Source: Crocodylus rhombifer (taxonomy: Eukaryota > Chordata > Crocodylia > Crocodylidae). From it: a stretch of DNA of 64,000 bases. Made by a program: the position numbers and the translations under genes. Of the stretch, positions 19,848 to 32,501 are shown piece by piece. Within the stretch, counting starts at the first letter, position 1; each line of letters opens with the position of its first letter. The stretch lies in contig JAVSML010024578.1 in the NCBI GenBank assembly GCA_038503035.1, positions 1 through 64,000 of the forward strand, in the 5' to 3' direction. The notes beneath the pieces are model-generated. The model did no database searches. It was given only the letters and a program-made list of their open reading frames with translations, and was not told the DNA's origin.

Positions 19848-21759
19848 AGGATGATGCTGACAGCAAAGAAGCAACCCCAGCCAGCCTGGCTCTGCAGCCA
19901 CTCCCCACTGGATATTCCCCAGAGATCTGCCACACAAACCTTGAACTCAGCCTGGGCCTGCTGAGCTAGTGAGAGGGCAGCCTGCGGCAGACGGACCCAG
20001 GGCAGAAAGCTATGTGCCTCCCAGGTGCTAGAAAAGAGCCTCCACATCAGGATTGCCAATCTTCTGCCACCTGTGTCCTTACGGCAGCAACAAGGGACCA
20101 TTATTGGGCATGGGTTCAGCCCCTGTCTGCGAGCTCCATTGATGAGAGAACCTTCCCCTCTCTGTATCTTCCTCCCACTGGAGCCTTGCTCTCCCTACCA
20201 GGTAAAGCCTCCTACCCACCAGCTCTCACCATCCAGGAGCGCTGGCTGGACATGAGAGACAGGTACTGGTGGGGAGAAGGGCTGCCCAGCACCCTACCAA
20301 CAGTGCCAGGTGCCCCAGCTGCTGTGATATGAGGCTGTCTCCTGCCGGCGGCCGGCTTGTTCCACTAACCTGCCCATGAACTTACACAGAGCTTGGAAAG
20401 TCCTTGGGGGATTCAGCTGCTGCTCTGTCTCTTCCTTCCATCACGCTCCGGCTGGCTGGCTCAGCTGAGATGGGCGGCGTCATCTACGTATGCAGGGAGG
20501 ACACTGCCTCTGCTCTGGAGGAGCTCCAGTCCCCCACTTCCTATGGCCGAGGGGACTACCAGCCACTGCTGCCCCCACATACTTGGCCCTTGCCTAGGGT
20601 TCAGAGATGAGATCATTCACACCTTGGCTTCTGTGGTGGGTGCCAGCCAAGAGGGCAATGGTGGCTTGCAGTCTTACAAGTCTGAGCCCCACCAGAAACC
20701 ACCACATACAGGTCGCATGGAGGAGGCCTTGACAGGCTGGGTTAGGCCTTGACAGGCTGGGTTTCTAGCTGCCTGTAGGTGCTCAGCTTTTCTGAAGGGG
20801 AGAGTCTAGATCTGCATCACCCTGGAACAAGGTGTCTAGACTGACTGTTACTGTCCCAAGTGGGCAGGCAGGACAGGTTAGGTGGCAGAGCCATGGCTGC
20901 ACAAGGTCCTAGAGACGGGGCTGAGATGTCAGACTATGCTCCTGCTGACATTTCTGAGCTGGGGTGGCCACTTGCCATCTGTGAAGTCTGCTGAGTGTCT
21001 TCTTTGGTGAAGTGGCGAAGGGATGGAGGGAAGCTGTTGGGAGATCCTGGGGCTGGATGCAGAGAAATTAGGGCCTTGTGCCTATAGGAACCTGGTAGAT
21101 ACACAGGCCAGGAATACTCCAAAAAAGTTCTGTGTGACTCTGCTGTCTGCCACTGGCTGGGGGGCTGGGACACTGATAAAGGCCAGTAAAGGTGCTCCAG
21201 GCTGGGCTGAGACAGAGGGGCCCACTCCAGCAATAGATGGACCCTTATTAGAGGCTTGTGCATTCAGATGCAGAAGTGTCTGGTTCAATACGTACTCCTG
21301 GCCAGCCTAGCCTGCCGCTGTCTGACAGATGAAGAACAGAGAATAGTTTGGAGGAGTCCCAGTCTTGCTCTGGAGGACAGGTGCCCCAAATCTTCTTCTG
21401 GTTCATCTTGGCCAGGCCCTGAGTCACTCACCAATGTGGGTCCCTGAAGCAAATGACACATGAAACCAGCAAGAAGTGTTACAGCTATGCTGCTTCTTCC
21501 AGGGTGAGAGAAGTCAAGGCCTTTGAGCATGGAGAATGGATTCCCTTCTACCTCATGCCCCCAGAGGACAGGGCCGACATGCCAAGCAGAGGGAGAGACT
21601 TACACTGATCCTGCTGAGGTGATGGTGTAAGCTGAAGCACTGAGATGGGGACAGTGAAGGGATAAAGGCTTCACACTGGGGACTGTGTAACAGCACATGG
21701 CCTCTGGCACCCTCTTGGACTGGAATTCAGCTCCTCTTGATCTTAAGCACTGCGTGTAC
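19848..21759. other. Intergenic sequence between SGCA and PPP1R9B
   Basis: No gene seen. It contains a perfect 20-base tandem duplication (20724-20763) listed separately and otherwise unique-looking sequence. Confidence 0.4.
20724..20763. repeat. Perfect 2 x 20-bp tandem duplication
   Basis: AGGCCTTGACAGGCTGGGTT occurs twice back to back with no mismatch, which suggests a recent slippage or duplication event. Confidence 0.95.
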
Positions 21760-21898
21760 CTGAGCATTATGAGAATCACCCTCCTGTCTGAGCAGTATAA
21801 GGCCCAGGACACACAGCACGGTGCTGAGCACAGTGCTGCTTCCAGCCTCTAGAAGGTAGTCATAGATCATTTCACTCTTTGGGGGATTACCATTGGGC
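21760..21898 (-). other. Orphan exon-like stretch resembling the sarcoglycan transmembrane exon
   Basis: On the minus strand ATCTCTTTGCAG is followed by 139 open bases and CAG|GTACAC. The open frame reads NPPKSEMIYDYLL, a weakly hydrophobic stretch (STVLSTVLCVLGLILL) and RQEGDSH. SGCA exon 7 has PEKTFLYDYLL, a helix and CCRREGL, and the DNA shares TATGACTACCT-CT. It may be a decayed copy of SGCA exon 7, but length and phase differ and no other sarcoglycan-like exon was found nearby. Chance is possible. Confidence 0.3.
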
Positions 21899-22395
21899 CT
21901 GCAAAGAGATGGAAACTGAAAAAGGGAGGGCAGGGCAAATCTGGCAGTTGTTTTTGGTGGGCAATAACTGGGCTGCATTCATCAGAATTGTCATCAGAAT
22001 ACAATCAGTATTTTCCCATTCTTGTTCTATGCCCCCAGTCTCTCTCTCCTCCTCTCTTTCTCCCTTTCTTTTTCCCTCCACCCCGGTTCTTTATCTGTAA
22101 AATGGAGAGAAAAAGAGACCTTTTACTGATTTAGACTGCCAAGGCCTCTAGATAGGTACAGCGATCTGCACACTACAGCGCCGAACTTTGCCCGGGGCAC
22201 TTCTGGGATATAATGAATCTCATATCTCATTTACAGCCCCACTTGTGCTGACTGTAAACCCAAATCACTCTGGAGTGGGAAAAAAAACAGGTGAGAGAGA
22301 ATTGTTAACAGTGCCCCTTCCCTTTTCCCCTTTTGTCTGTAGCATTTTGACTGGATCAAAAATTGCAGAGGAGAAGGAATTTGCAATACACACAA

Positions 22396-22399
<4 letters not shown>
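21899..22399. other. Intergenic, no feature
   Basis: Contains a pyrimidine-rich stretch (about 22025-22085) and nothing else recognisable. Confidence 0.4.

Positions 22400-22440
<41 letters not shown>
22400..22440. repeat. (TG)n microsatellite
   Basis: About 20 uninterrupted TG units, followed by a degenerate GT/TATA-rich tail to about 22505. Confidence 0.95.
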
Positions 22441-22444
<4 letters not shown>

Positions 22445-22505
22445 GAGGGGTGTGAACATGTATATATAATGTATGGGGGGTGTATACATATGTGTGTGTG
22501 TGTGC

Positions 22506-24424
22506 GCATGCCTGTGTATTTTTTCCCCTTTCATGTCAAGAAGTCATGGAAACTGCATATTTTCCAGCATTATGAGCTGCAAGTAACAGTGACCCTGCCA
22601 GACTCCATCCCTACCCTTCCCACAACCCCGTGGCAAGAAGGAAGGGCTGGGTCCTCCAGCACTGTGCTGCAGGGTCAAAGCCCAAAGCAATCAGCCATTT
22701 CAGCATAAGCAGGCTCAAGCCCTTGGTTCCCAGGAGGGTGAGAGAGCAAGGATCCAGGGAGACAAGGTGGCACAGGGTTTGTAGCCCCATCTTGTAAGCA
22801 AGGAAGGAGGGAAAGGGGCAGAGACAGGAGGTAGAGAAGGGCTGCAGGGAGCATATATATTCTCCAGCCGCAGCAGAACATGTGGCACGCAGGCCTGTTT
22901 CCAGTGCACAGCCAGCTTCCCCCAGCCGCCCTTCCTCCCTTTCCGCCAAGGCCTGCGTGTGTGAGTGGCCATCTATATTTAGGTCAGTGTGCTTCCTCTG
23001 CTGTCTTAAGGTGGAAACCTAGCAGCCAACACAGCTGCTAAGCCAGCTACTGGTGCCAGTCTGCCTTTACAGGAAGAGCAAGAGGCGGGGTAGGCTAGGG
23101 GAGCTCTTCCTTCCCCAGACTTGCCCCCTTTCCCCACCTACAGGCTGCAGTCAGTCTCACTTAGATCCCAGCCCTCCTGCTCCCCAGCCCAATGGTGCCT
23201 TGCTGCAAGTCCCAACCCAGTGCAAAGCAATATGAGTTGCAAGACACCCCCTGACTAAGGCAGGCTGGTGAGAGAGCCTGTTAACTCCTCCATGCACAGA
23301 TGAGGAGGGCAGCAAGCTGGCAAAGGCCTATGACTCTCATGTGCTCCTACCTTCGTTGGGGAAGGTGATATACTGTCAAGGACTTTTTTGCTCTTGGTCA
23401 GACCTGTTATTAATGTGCTGCTGGATCTCCACACTGCCTGTGCTTGGCCCTCACTAATGTGGCTGTTGAGGCGGGGGGGAGAGCCGACAGAGCTGTCATC
23501 GTGGATGCTCCTGGGGACTTGCAAGCCACAAGTCGCCCATTCCAGCCCTTCACAGAAGGGTAACTCCACCCAGGCCAGACTTTGTTGCAGGACCGCACCT
23601 TGCTCCCCCAGGAGCCAAGGGCTATGCTTCCATTAGCTGTATGTGTGTGCAGGCCTGACCCCCATCAGCTATTAACTGCCTGGGAGAGGGCACACTTTAC
23701 CTACCATGCATGGATAAAGGGGAGGAGGCACGGGGAGAGAGGGGGCATCTTTCTTGCCCTCATCCTGTGCCCGCTATGGGCAAAGGGGGAATTTTTAAAT
23801 TTTCCCTGTGGACAGACTTAATGCAGACTTAATGCACTGCAGAAGGCAAGGGGAGTGCCCAGGGAGAGGTGCTGTTGCAGACAGTGGGAGGGAATGCGCA
23901 TTGAGCAGGGAAAGCACACTGCACACTGTGCATGCTCTCCAGGAAGGGCACAGTGCACATGGAATGCTCTTCGGGGGGGGCACATGTTGCATGCTGAGGA
24001 AGGGGTGCACATTGGTGGTACTCAGCACATACTTGGCAAGAAGTGCATTGCAATGGCTGCCTGCTGCCAGGGAAGAGGGTTATTTTCATAGGGGTTTGCA
24101 CAGGTGCAGAGCTGAGGTGAAAGGTGGAGGTGGATACAGTCCAAGCAACTTGCCACCAGCAGGAGAGGCACTAAGCTAACAGCCCCAAGCCACTGAGACC
24201 TACCACCTGGTTCCTGTTTCTCTTGTGCGGGTGGTGAGGTGGAAGGAGAGGCCTGGTCTGGTGGATGGAAAGAAGCTAAAGTGGGTGGGTGTAGGCTAGG
24301 GGCAGGTTGCAAGGAGATGGCTTTTGAGCTGGAGAAGTTAGGAGGAGTGGGGGAATCAACAGGGAAGGAAGCTATGTAGCATTATTAGTCCCCAGTAAGA
24401 TTCTCACCTTCCTCTGGCTGGGGC
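22506..24424. other. Intergenic, no gene seen
   Basis: Several short open frames with no protein-like features. A small GCACACTGCACACTGTGCA-like purine/GCACA-rich patch lies at about 23880-24010. Confidence 0.4.
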
Positions 24425-24439
24425 GGGGGGGGGGGGGGG
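24425..24439. repeat. G homopolymer (15)
   Basis: Run of 15 G following GGGGC. Such runs are often length-variable and error-prone in assemblies. Confidence 0.9.
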
Positions 24440-24589
24440 TCTTGGCGAGGTCACACTCATACTGGCTTCTCTGTCCCTGCTCCCATTCCAAACCCCTGTT
24501 TTCCTGGGTCTGCCACTGCACTCTAGAAAATCATTTTGAACTGGAAGCTGGCCTTGAGCAAGGGGAGAGAGCTGGGAGTTTGTACACAA

Positions 24590-24905
24590 TTATTGTATGT
24601 GTGTACAGGCATGTGTCCGTGTGCATGCACTTCTGTGTATACAAGTGTGTGCATACACTGGAATACGCGCAATTCATTGTGTGCACATGGGGTTCACAGG
24701 TGTACAGTTCACATGTAGAGGTGATTCATGGGTGGGAGGGTGCATGTTCATGTAAGTGCAACGTGTGCTTGTGCCTCTGCGTATATGAGCCTGTGTGCAC
24801 ACAGTAGATGCACAGCTGTGTGTGTGTGCATCTGCAGGTTGATGTGTGTGTGCATGATGCGCTAAGGTGAGCGTTCATGTTTGTGTGCATCTGTGCATTT
24901 ATATA
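24590..24905. repeat. Degenerate GT/GTGCA-rich simple repeat
   Basis: About 0.3 kb dominated by TGTGTGCAT/GTGTGCATG words without a fixed period. Confidence 0.7.
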
Positions 24906-25297
24906 TGGCCCAATTAGGACAAGCGTGAGATCAGCCCCTCTGGCTGGCTCTCTGGTGTTTATCCCTGGAGGCTTGAGGGCTTTCTGTCCATTAATGAATT
25001 CCAGCTCCCAGCACCCGGCAAAGCACTTAGGTTAAATACCAGTTTCTGCAGCTCATCTCAGTGAGTGGTTTCCTCTTTGGCCCCGTGGTGACCCAGAGAG
25101 TTGCACAGATGAGAATATGATGTCTTGACTGCCAGTCTCTCCTGCTCTCTCCAAGAGGCACCAGCCCCTCCACCCCTTAGTTATGAGATCATATGGCTTC
25201 CCACCAATGCATGGCAGTGGTCTACGTCCCTACAGGCCCCAGATGTTGGAACTGGCATCCTGCTCCCAGCCACAGTGCTGAAGGTTTACTATGTGCT
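24906..25297. other. Intergenic, no feature
   Basis: Nothing recognised. Confidence 0.3.
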
Positions 25298-25400
25298 GCT
25301 GCAGTTAAGTGACTTGCCCTGGGCAACACTGCCAGTCAGTAGCAGAACCCAAGGTAGAACCAGGAACCAAGTTCCCTGCTCTTCCCACTGGATGAGTCTC
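25298..25400 (+). repeat. MIR-like SINE fragment
   Basis: GTTAAGTGACTTGCCCTGGG, then AGTCAGTAGCAGAACC and AACCAAGTTCCCTGC, follow the MIR core pattern (AAGTNACTTGCCCAAGG, then GCAGAGC, then AACCCAGG). Old and diverged. Confidence 0.55.
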
Positions 25401-28400
25401 TTCTTAGCATGGACCCCTGATTCCCTAATCTCATTTGTAGGCTCATGGTACTGCTCCTCCCAGAACTGGGAGCGTAACCCAGGGCTCCTAGGCCTCTACT
25501 GTGACCACTGGCTGGACCATGCAACATGCTGGAGCAAAGAATAGATTTGAGGCATCCTGTTACCTTTATGTGCTACTTAAGCCACTAGCCAATGCACTAC
25601 TGACCATGTACAAGCCACAACCCTCCCTCCCAGGCCCCCATCATGGCTTTTATTGCTGCCAAATGATTCTGCTTTGAGCAGCTGAGGTCTCCTGCACTGG
25701 GAACTGCTTCACTTGCAGACTCAGCGAACGCATTTCACGCCAGCTTCCTATGGCCCCTGGCAGCATGTGGGTGCAGCCCCCGCGCCGTCTTCACTGATCT
25801 CTAAAATACATAATTACAGGTCCTTTATAGTGCTACCAAGCAGGCTAAATATAAATCTCAGGAGCTGGGGGGGTGGGGGTGGGGGGACAGCTTTGTGGAA
25901 GCCTCCGCAAATGCTAACAAAGCCAGTAGGAGCAGGAATATAATCAGTGGGTGGGAGGGGCTCTGGAGGAGGGATGGGGGGCGGAATCAATGACATACAC
26001 TTGGGCCCGGATTTCCAAGGGCTCAGCATGCATGACTGGGCCCAGACCTTCAGCAAGTCGATCTCTCTGGGAGATCCAGCTCGGAGGCCTCTGTTCTGAC
26101 CTCGCCCCAGCAGGGTACCTATTGAAGCTGGTGGCCATGATTCTTGGTCACTCCAGGACAGAGACAGGTGACAAAAGTCACTTTTCCATTCTTCCTGTCT
26201 GAAGAGGATTGCACAGGAGAAACCACGTGTCCTTTGGCATAAATTAAAGCAGCACTGGGGCTGCTCTAGCCACTTCCTTCCCACAAGCCCACAGAGCTCA
26301 GCTGCAGGGCAGTGCATTCTGGCCACACTTCCTGACTCCCCTTCTGAGCACAGCTGCTGCGTTGCCCTTGCACTAGCTCTCCACTGGCTGCCTGGGCTGA
26401 TTACCCCCAACTTTAAGGCCTCAAGAGTCTGTGTTGTAAATGGCCTTCAGACTCAGAGAAGCTGTCTTGGCATCTCAGTAGCAAAGGTGGAAGGAGAGTC
26501 CAGAGTGATTGCGGGCCCTATAAAAAGCTTGAAAGCAAAGCCAGTTCCTAGAAGGTACCTGGAGCTAGGAAACGCCTCCTGGGAAAGTGCTAGGTCCTTG
26601 GAAATGCTTGAACCCTGTGGGAGGTGTGGGTAGTGGTTGCACCTAATCAGGGAGGGGACCAATGAGTGGAAAAGACACATTCCCCCACCCCGCCAACACA
26701 CATCCACGCACACATACACATGGGATCTCCGTGGCGACAGAACCATTGTGCCTATTATTAATAATGCTGATGAATAATTCATAAGAGCTGCCGTTTAGCT
26801 AAGCCCTTTCATGAGAACGCCCCCCTGGGCTCTTGACAAACTGATTTGCAAACAGTGGGGTTCAATTCTTACTCCTCCCTCACACCAGAGTAAATCACAG
26901 GCTTTGAAAGAGTACCCTTGGACTTACCTCCGCACAAAATTAAGCTGTCCTTGTGGGGCTTCCCCTGCAGTGGGTGGGCTGCCACCTCTGGGGTTGAACG
27001 CAGCAGCTGGCAGTTTGGGTCAGGAAGTGAAGAAGTATCCTGCATCTAAGTGTAACCAAAATGAGGAAGAACATGCAAAAGTGATGAATGAGCCAGGTTT
27101 GTTTTTGGGGTGATTCTCCCGACTGTCACCGGCTCATATTGAGGGTAAATTTGCCATACTTGCTTTAGAAGCGATGATGTCAATGTGACAGAAAGCGGAG
27201 AGTTGTTTGAGCTGGTGACTGCAAATGTCTGGGTTCCATTTCAGCCCCTCTGAGAGCGTGGTGTGTCTGCCTGCCCAACTCATCTATTTTACTTGCCCCT
27301 TTCATCTCTTCTGTTCCTCTGCACCATAACACCTGGATGTGTCTCTGATCAATGCCTATAGGCATCAGAGGGAGAGCAAGTGTCTGCTCTGCAGGCTGAA
27401 TCTGGCTGCGTCGTGGATCTCTCTGGCCTGCACAACACGTTCAGGTTCTTCCAAACCCCAGCTCTGTCCCTCCTGGCTGCAAAACAGCCTTCCAACCATG
27501 CACTGAGCGGTGCTGCCCACCTGAGTCTGCAGACAGCCTGAAATGAGGAAACCAAGATGCCATCTCCCCTGCCCTCTCTCCACTGTAGGGCCTGCATAGT
27601 CCTGACCTGATACCTTGGCCCAGGAAATGAGTTCAGCTTGTGCTGATGCTATTCCAACAGGGAGAGCAGGGAGATGGGCACAGCTGTGGTTCACATGACA
27701 CCATGCTCCATTTGGCTCCAAGAGATATTAGATTTTCTCTCTCCTATCCTGTCTGTCTCATGCCCTGCAGCAGCACCTGGCAGACTGGCATTGATGTATG
27801 TCACTGATCTGGTATCACCAGCTCCTTGAAGCCTGGGGTGCAAATCAATACTTATTATCATCCCCACAGCCCCAGCTCCTGTTCATCAGGCTTTGCACTG
27901 GTCTATATCCCTCCCAAGTTCACTTTCCATAGGTGCCTGCATCTGGCTCTTGCCCCTCCTTATGGAGCAGCTGCAGAATGACCCCCATCAGGGCTGTGCT
28001 TGCCCCAGTGCAGAAAACTCTCGAGTCTTTTTCTTTCCAGTTCCTCCCAGCGCAGATGGCCTGAGATGAGTCTGAACAGTGTGTTCTGCAAGCAATGTGG
28101 CGGGCCTATCTGGCAGTTCCTCTCCCATTCTCATCTCAGTGGAAATACCAGTGCAGTCTTAACAAATAAACAGTGTGGTGGCAGGCTGCTGCATAGACCC
28201 GTGCATGGCTTCCCCTCTAGGGAAGGGCATGAAAGGATAGGACCTCAATGACCAGTTGTGACTGGTGTTAAATATGTTCCAGGCCTGCTGAGCAGAGCCT
28301 TTATTTGCCCATTACAGCTGAAAGTCTCCCATCCCCCAGGAGGATTGCCTGACAAAATCAGGGTGGTCCATATGATTCAGCTACGGGTGATTGACAGCTC

Positions 28401-29370
28401 CTGTTTGGGCAGGGCATGTGTTAGCGGCAGGTCAGAATGATGAAGGTGCTGGTAAGGACAGATGAGTGCTTTCTGCAGGTCTTGGTGAGTCTCAGCACAG
28501 AGGATGGAGCCCAGGGTTGGGGTAGCATAGGTCAGGGTTGGGGTGTATAGACAGGACAGTACAGGCAACATCTGGGCTGTTGGGAAGGGGGAGATACTGG
28601 GGCTTAGTGTTAGATGGATGGCACAGGCTTGGTTAGGATGCTGGTGCCTGGGGAGAGATGTAGAAAGACTAGAATCTCATACCTTCCAAGACAGCTCAGA
28701 GGAGCTTGCCTAACACTACCCCTTCCTCCCAGCCATCCTGGCTCAGGCGGTGACCTCCAGAGCAAATCCAGGTCAGTACTTGAATGAGAACTACAAAGAG
28801 CCCTGCAGGATGTGCTAATAGTGATTCAATGCATTTCCTTCTGATTCAGTGCTGATTCAGTCCCCTAGCCTGGCCTTGTGCTGCTGGAAGGACCCTCTCT
28901 CACATGAGACGTGGGCCTGCCTGCTTTGGGCTTGTTAACAAATTCCACTGCAGTTGGATGACAGCCAGGGTGTTCACCCCAATGATTCTCTTGTCTCTAA
29001 AATCCTCCCTCTGGATTTTCAGCCTGGCAAGGCACACACGGTCTAGTGACCGCTGCGTTCCACCCCAGAGGTAGCTGTACTAAAATAGCAGGTTACAACA
29101 ATCCTGGGGCATAGTGTCATCTAAACCCATTGGTGAAATGCTTTGGGATCCTTTGAGGATTTGAATGAGTGATAAAATTTGGCTTGGAAATCCAGTCCCT
29201 CCTGGCTAAGAGCACATTTCTAATTTTGACAATATGGAAAGGCTACTTTCCAGTCACTTGGGCCAAGCAATTGTTAATTGTTTGAATCTGCAGGAAAAAG
29301 CCCTGTATGAACCAGGGAACAGGTGAGCAAAGAGTTAACAAAGACTGGGTGCTGGCTAAGGCACTGCCTT
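25401..29370. other. Intergenic, no gene seen
   Basis: Ordinary single-copy-looking DNA. GGGCCCTATAAAAAGC near 26514-26529 has a TATA-like box, but no transcript or ORF goes with it. The longest frame (25814-26410, minus) is low-complexity and not protein-like. Confidence 0.4.
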
Positions 29371-29600
29371 GGCCATTCAGAGATTAGGCTTCTGTTTCCA
29401 CCTTTGCCACTGACTCTTCATGTGACCTTGGCCAAGTCCCTTGATCACCAGGCCCCCATTTCCCACATCCAAAATGGAGACAATACGCTCCTGCCCGCTT
29501 CCTTGGCTTTTTAGATTGTAAACTCTTTGGGACAGGGATGGCTTCAGAGTGTGTGCACATGCAGCACAAGGCATGAGGAGGCCCTGCTTTTCAGACTGTA
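29371..29600 (-). repeat. MIR-like SINE fragment
   Basis: On the plus strand the text TTTGCCACTGACTCTTCATGTGACCTTGGCCAAGTC, then CCATTTCC and AAAATGGAGACAATA, is the reverse complement of the MIR layout. Confidence 0.55.
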
Positions 29601-29997
29601 CCACAATGCAAATAATGAACAAGAATAACATAATGGGGGTTCCCATGAGAAAGTGTCATGTGCCTGTGACCTGACAGCAAAGCCCTGTGTTTTGGGCCCT
29701 CAATAAGTCTTTAGGAGACCTCTGCCACTGCTTTGCCCTCTTGCTTCCTCTCTCTGCTCCCTCTTTCTTACTTGGGGCTCAGGACCCCCAGGATAAGGAA
29801 ATGTGGGTCCTGCTCCCAGCTCAGCCAGCCCCCTGTCACAGCCACTCTGCCAGATCTCTGGACCTCCATTTTCTCTTTCTCTATCAAGATTGTGAGCTCT
29901 TTGGGTTCCCCCTCATGCAACATGTACAGAGCCTTGCGCACTGGGACCATGAGCATGGTGATCACAGCCTTTAGGGGCTGCAAAGGATTAATCAACT

Positions 29998-30036
29998 GGG
30001 AATCCCTGACATGCGGTGATGGGAATCCCTGACATG
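29998..30036. repeat. Small tandem duplication, 23-bp spacing
   Basis: GGGAATCCCTGACATG occurs at 29998-30013 and again at 30021-30036. Confidence 0.9.
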
Positions 30037-30495
30037 TGGGATTTCACCATGTGCCTCTGCCTCTGGTTGTGCCCTGGCAAGGGTTAATGCTGAGGCTTGA
30101 TGAGTCAGGTGAGAAGTGTGGTCCAACTGGCTGGTACAGGAATCCCAGGCTGGCATAGGCCAGCACCCTGCCCCTGGGACCTAAGCCCCTCAGCCGCACT
30201 CCCTGCTAGCTGCTAGCCCTCCCCAGCTGGCTCTGCAGCAGCTGCTGGGCTCAGGCTGGGGCAGGGCGGGCTGCGGGGGAGAAGAGGGAACTGTGCTGGT
30301 TCACACACAAAAAGGCAGAAGATGCAGGAAGCAACGTAGCAGAGGGGGAGCTTTTGTCATGTGGCATCTGCAGGGTCCTGGTGCCCACTGGCTGCTTCTG
30401 CCTGCGGCCTCTGGGGCAGAAGCAGACCTGGGATTGGTTAGGACCCCTCACAGGTGTCCCCAAAGCTCAGGTTTTCCCAAGAGAGGAGTGATTGC

Positions 30496-30512
30496 GGGGG
30501 GGGGGGGGGGGG
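30496..30512. repeat. G homopolymer (17)
   Basis: An uninterrupted run of 17 G, the longest in the window, about 2 kb upstream of the PPP1R9B start codon. Confidence 0.9.
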
Positions 30513-31029
30513 CTCAAGTGGAGCCCCCTGAAGTTGGCAGGCACCAGTGAGTGCTGGATTCCTCATGCTGGTACCTGAACACAGGGCTCCTTGCTTCCAG
30601 CCCTGTGCTCTAAGGGAGACGGGGTGCTGGGGTGGGTAGTGGGGCATGGCAAGGAGGAGGATTGGATGTGCTCTGTGGCCAAGCCCTGCAGCTTTATAGC
30701 CCTGCCCCAGCCAAAGAAGGAGGTGCATCATGCAAATCAGGAGTTAACAACACACACTGACAGTGAGGTGTCATTGCCTCTGTTGGCAGGGAGGGAGAGG
30801 ACAGTCACCAGGTGTCTGAGCAGCTGCTGAAATCATAGACCAGGCTCTTCACACACAGGCACCTCTGGGCCCCAGGGGGCCGAGCCACCCCTCTGTCAGC
30901 ACCTCGGCCAAGCAGGTTCCTTCCAGCCGGCTGCCCCCCTGCTCTCTCATTTGTCAAGGGGACCATGGCTGTGCAGCTCCTGCTGGTTTCAGTGCGGTTT
31001 GCCCCACCGAGAACCAGCCCCTCAGAGGC

Positions 31030-31245
31030 AGGGCATGTCACGGTGAGGGTTGCCAGGATCTGGAATGGGCTCCCAAGGGAGGTGGTGCTCGCCCCATCCT
31101 TGAGGGTCTTCAAGAGGAGACCGGACAGGCACCTGTCTGGGTTCACATGACCCCAGGGTTGGCGACTCTTTTCTTGCCTGCCAGGGGCAGAGGGTCGGAC
31201 TAGATGGCCCACTAAGGTCCCTTCCAACTCTGAATCTATGTCTCA
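31030..31245 (+). mobile_element. CR1 LINE, 3' end fragment
   Basis: The plus-strand frame VTVRVARIWNGLPREVV, then LRVFKRRPDRHL, is the CR1 ORF2 C-terminus. It is followed by the 3' UTR signature with GGACTAGATGGCCC and a short end near TGAATCTATG. Upstream sequence to about 30840 may belong to the same copy. Confidence 0.85.
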
Positions 31246-31999
31246 GGGGCTGACTTCCAGCTGCTCAGCCTGACTGTGTTGCAAGAAAGCAGCTTGGGCA
31301 AGAAAGGTCTGGCCCAGACTCCCTTCTGACTCAGTGTTGCAGGCAGAGCCGACCTTAGGAGTGTGCAGGGACTGAGACATATCAGTCTGTGCGGGGGGAG
31401 GGCAGGGTGCCGAGTAGCCAGAGCGCGGAGCTGGTGGTGTGCAGCAGCCGTAAAGAATGGTGGCACCCTCGGCACGTCAATGGTGCTGTCCTTAGGGCCT
31501 GTAGGGCTCTGTCTGCAGGGCCCCCCAAAGTGCAGGGTCTGTGGCAGTCACCCCAATTCACCCCGCCCAAGGGACGGCTCTGGTTACAGGTCACTGGGTC
31601 ATGGGAGAAGGGAGAATGCCCTGCTCATTCACCCAGACACGTGCCTCCAGCCACAGATAGACGGAGCCCTTTGGCCCAAAGTTGGGGAAAGGGCATTAGG
31701 AGCTGGTGGGGGCAGGGGGAAGAACCCAAGGGCTTGGCCCACTGAGGCAGAAAGAGCCTAACCCTTTGCCAAAGCCAGGAAGCTCCAGGGGGTTGGGTTA
31801 CATTGTTTGTCAATTTTTTAAATAATTCATCAGCGCGGGGGGAAGGGGGGTGGAGGGGGGGCTGGACCTTCTTATGCCAGCCCCCTCCTGGGTTGGCTTG
31901 CGGTCAGTTAGTTCAGTGGACTAGTCTTTTCTGGGGGGGAGAGGGAAGGGTGTCGCCTTGCAACCGAATTTCCTTTCTCACTTGCCAAAGAAGGGGGAG
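31246..31999. other. Upstream region of PPP1R9B
   Basis: No gene. G-rich on the plus strand (for example 31838-31865) with a moderate number of CpG. Confidence 0.4.
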
Positions 32000-32501
32000 G
32001 AAGTGGAGAGGAAAGAGGATTTGGTTTCTCTAAGACCCAGAGGAATCCACGCCAGGGCGGTAGGCTGTGCAGATTGCAGAAGGGTTAGAGCATTCGGTCT
32101 CCATCACCAGCCATTCAGGCGCAGAAAGAGACAGAAAGGGGGAGGAAGAAGAGAAGGGCAGAAACAGGAGGGGCAAGGGATCTCCACACCTGGCCGGACA
32201 TGGCCAGAACTGAGCCACCCCCTTAGGAGATCCCGCAATCTGGTCCCAGCCTCTGGCAGCTGAGCGGTGGACCAGTTTTGCCTTCTCCCATCCCCTCTCC
32301 CCCCCACCCGCATTTCCCTTTCACAATGCGAGCCGCTGTATTGTAGATAGACAGCACAGCCTAGCCCCTGCCTACAGCCAAGGGGTTCTGGTGATGTGAG
32401 TCCACTGCAGCAGGAGACAGAGAGAGGAAGAGCCAGACAGACAGAAGAGGCAGAGCGAGGCTATGTGGTGTAGGCGACAGGCAAAGCCTCCTCGGTGAAC
32501 C
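32000..32501 (+). promoter_or_regulatory. Putative PPP1R9B promoter and 5' UTR
   Basis: The 0.5 kb before the PPP1R9B start is purine-rich near the gene (GGAGACAGAGAGAGGAAGAG at about 32411-32430) and has no TATA box. The start context AACCATGATG has A at -3. The transcription start cannot be read from the sequence. Confidence 0.4.

Noticed and set aside
25814..26410. 198-codon minus-strand ORF
   Set aside because: Ends in proline runs from a G-rich simple sequence; no recognisable domain.
26514..26529. TATA-like box GGGCCCTATAAAAAGC as a promoter
   Set aside because: No ORF, exon or conserved element downstream on the same strand.
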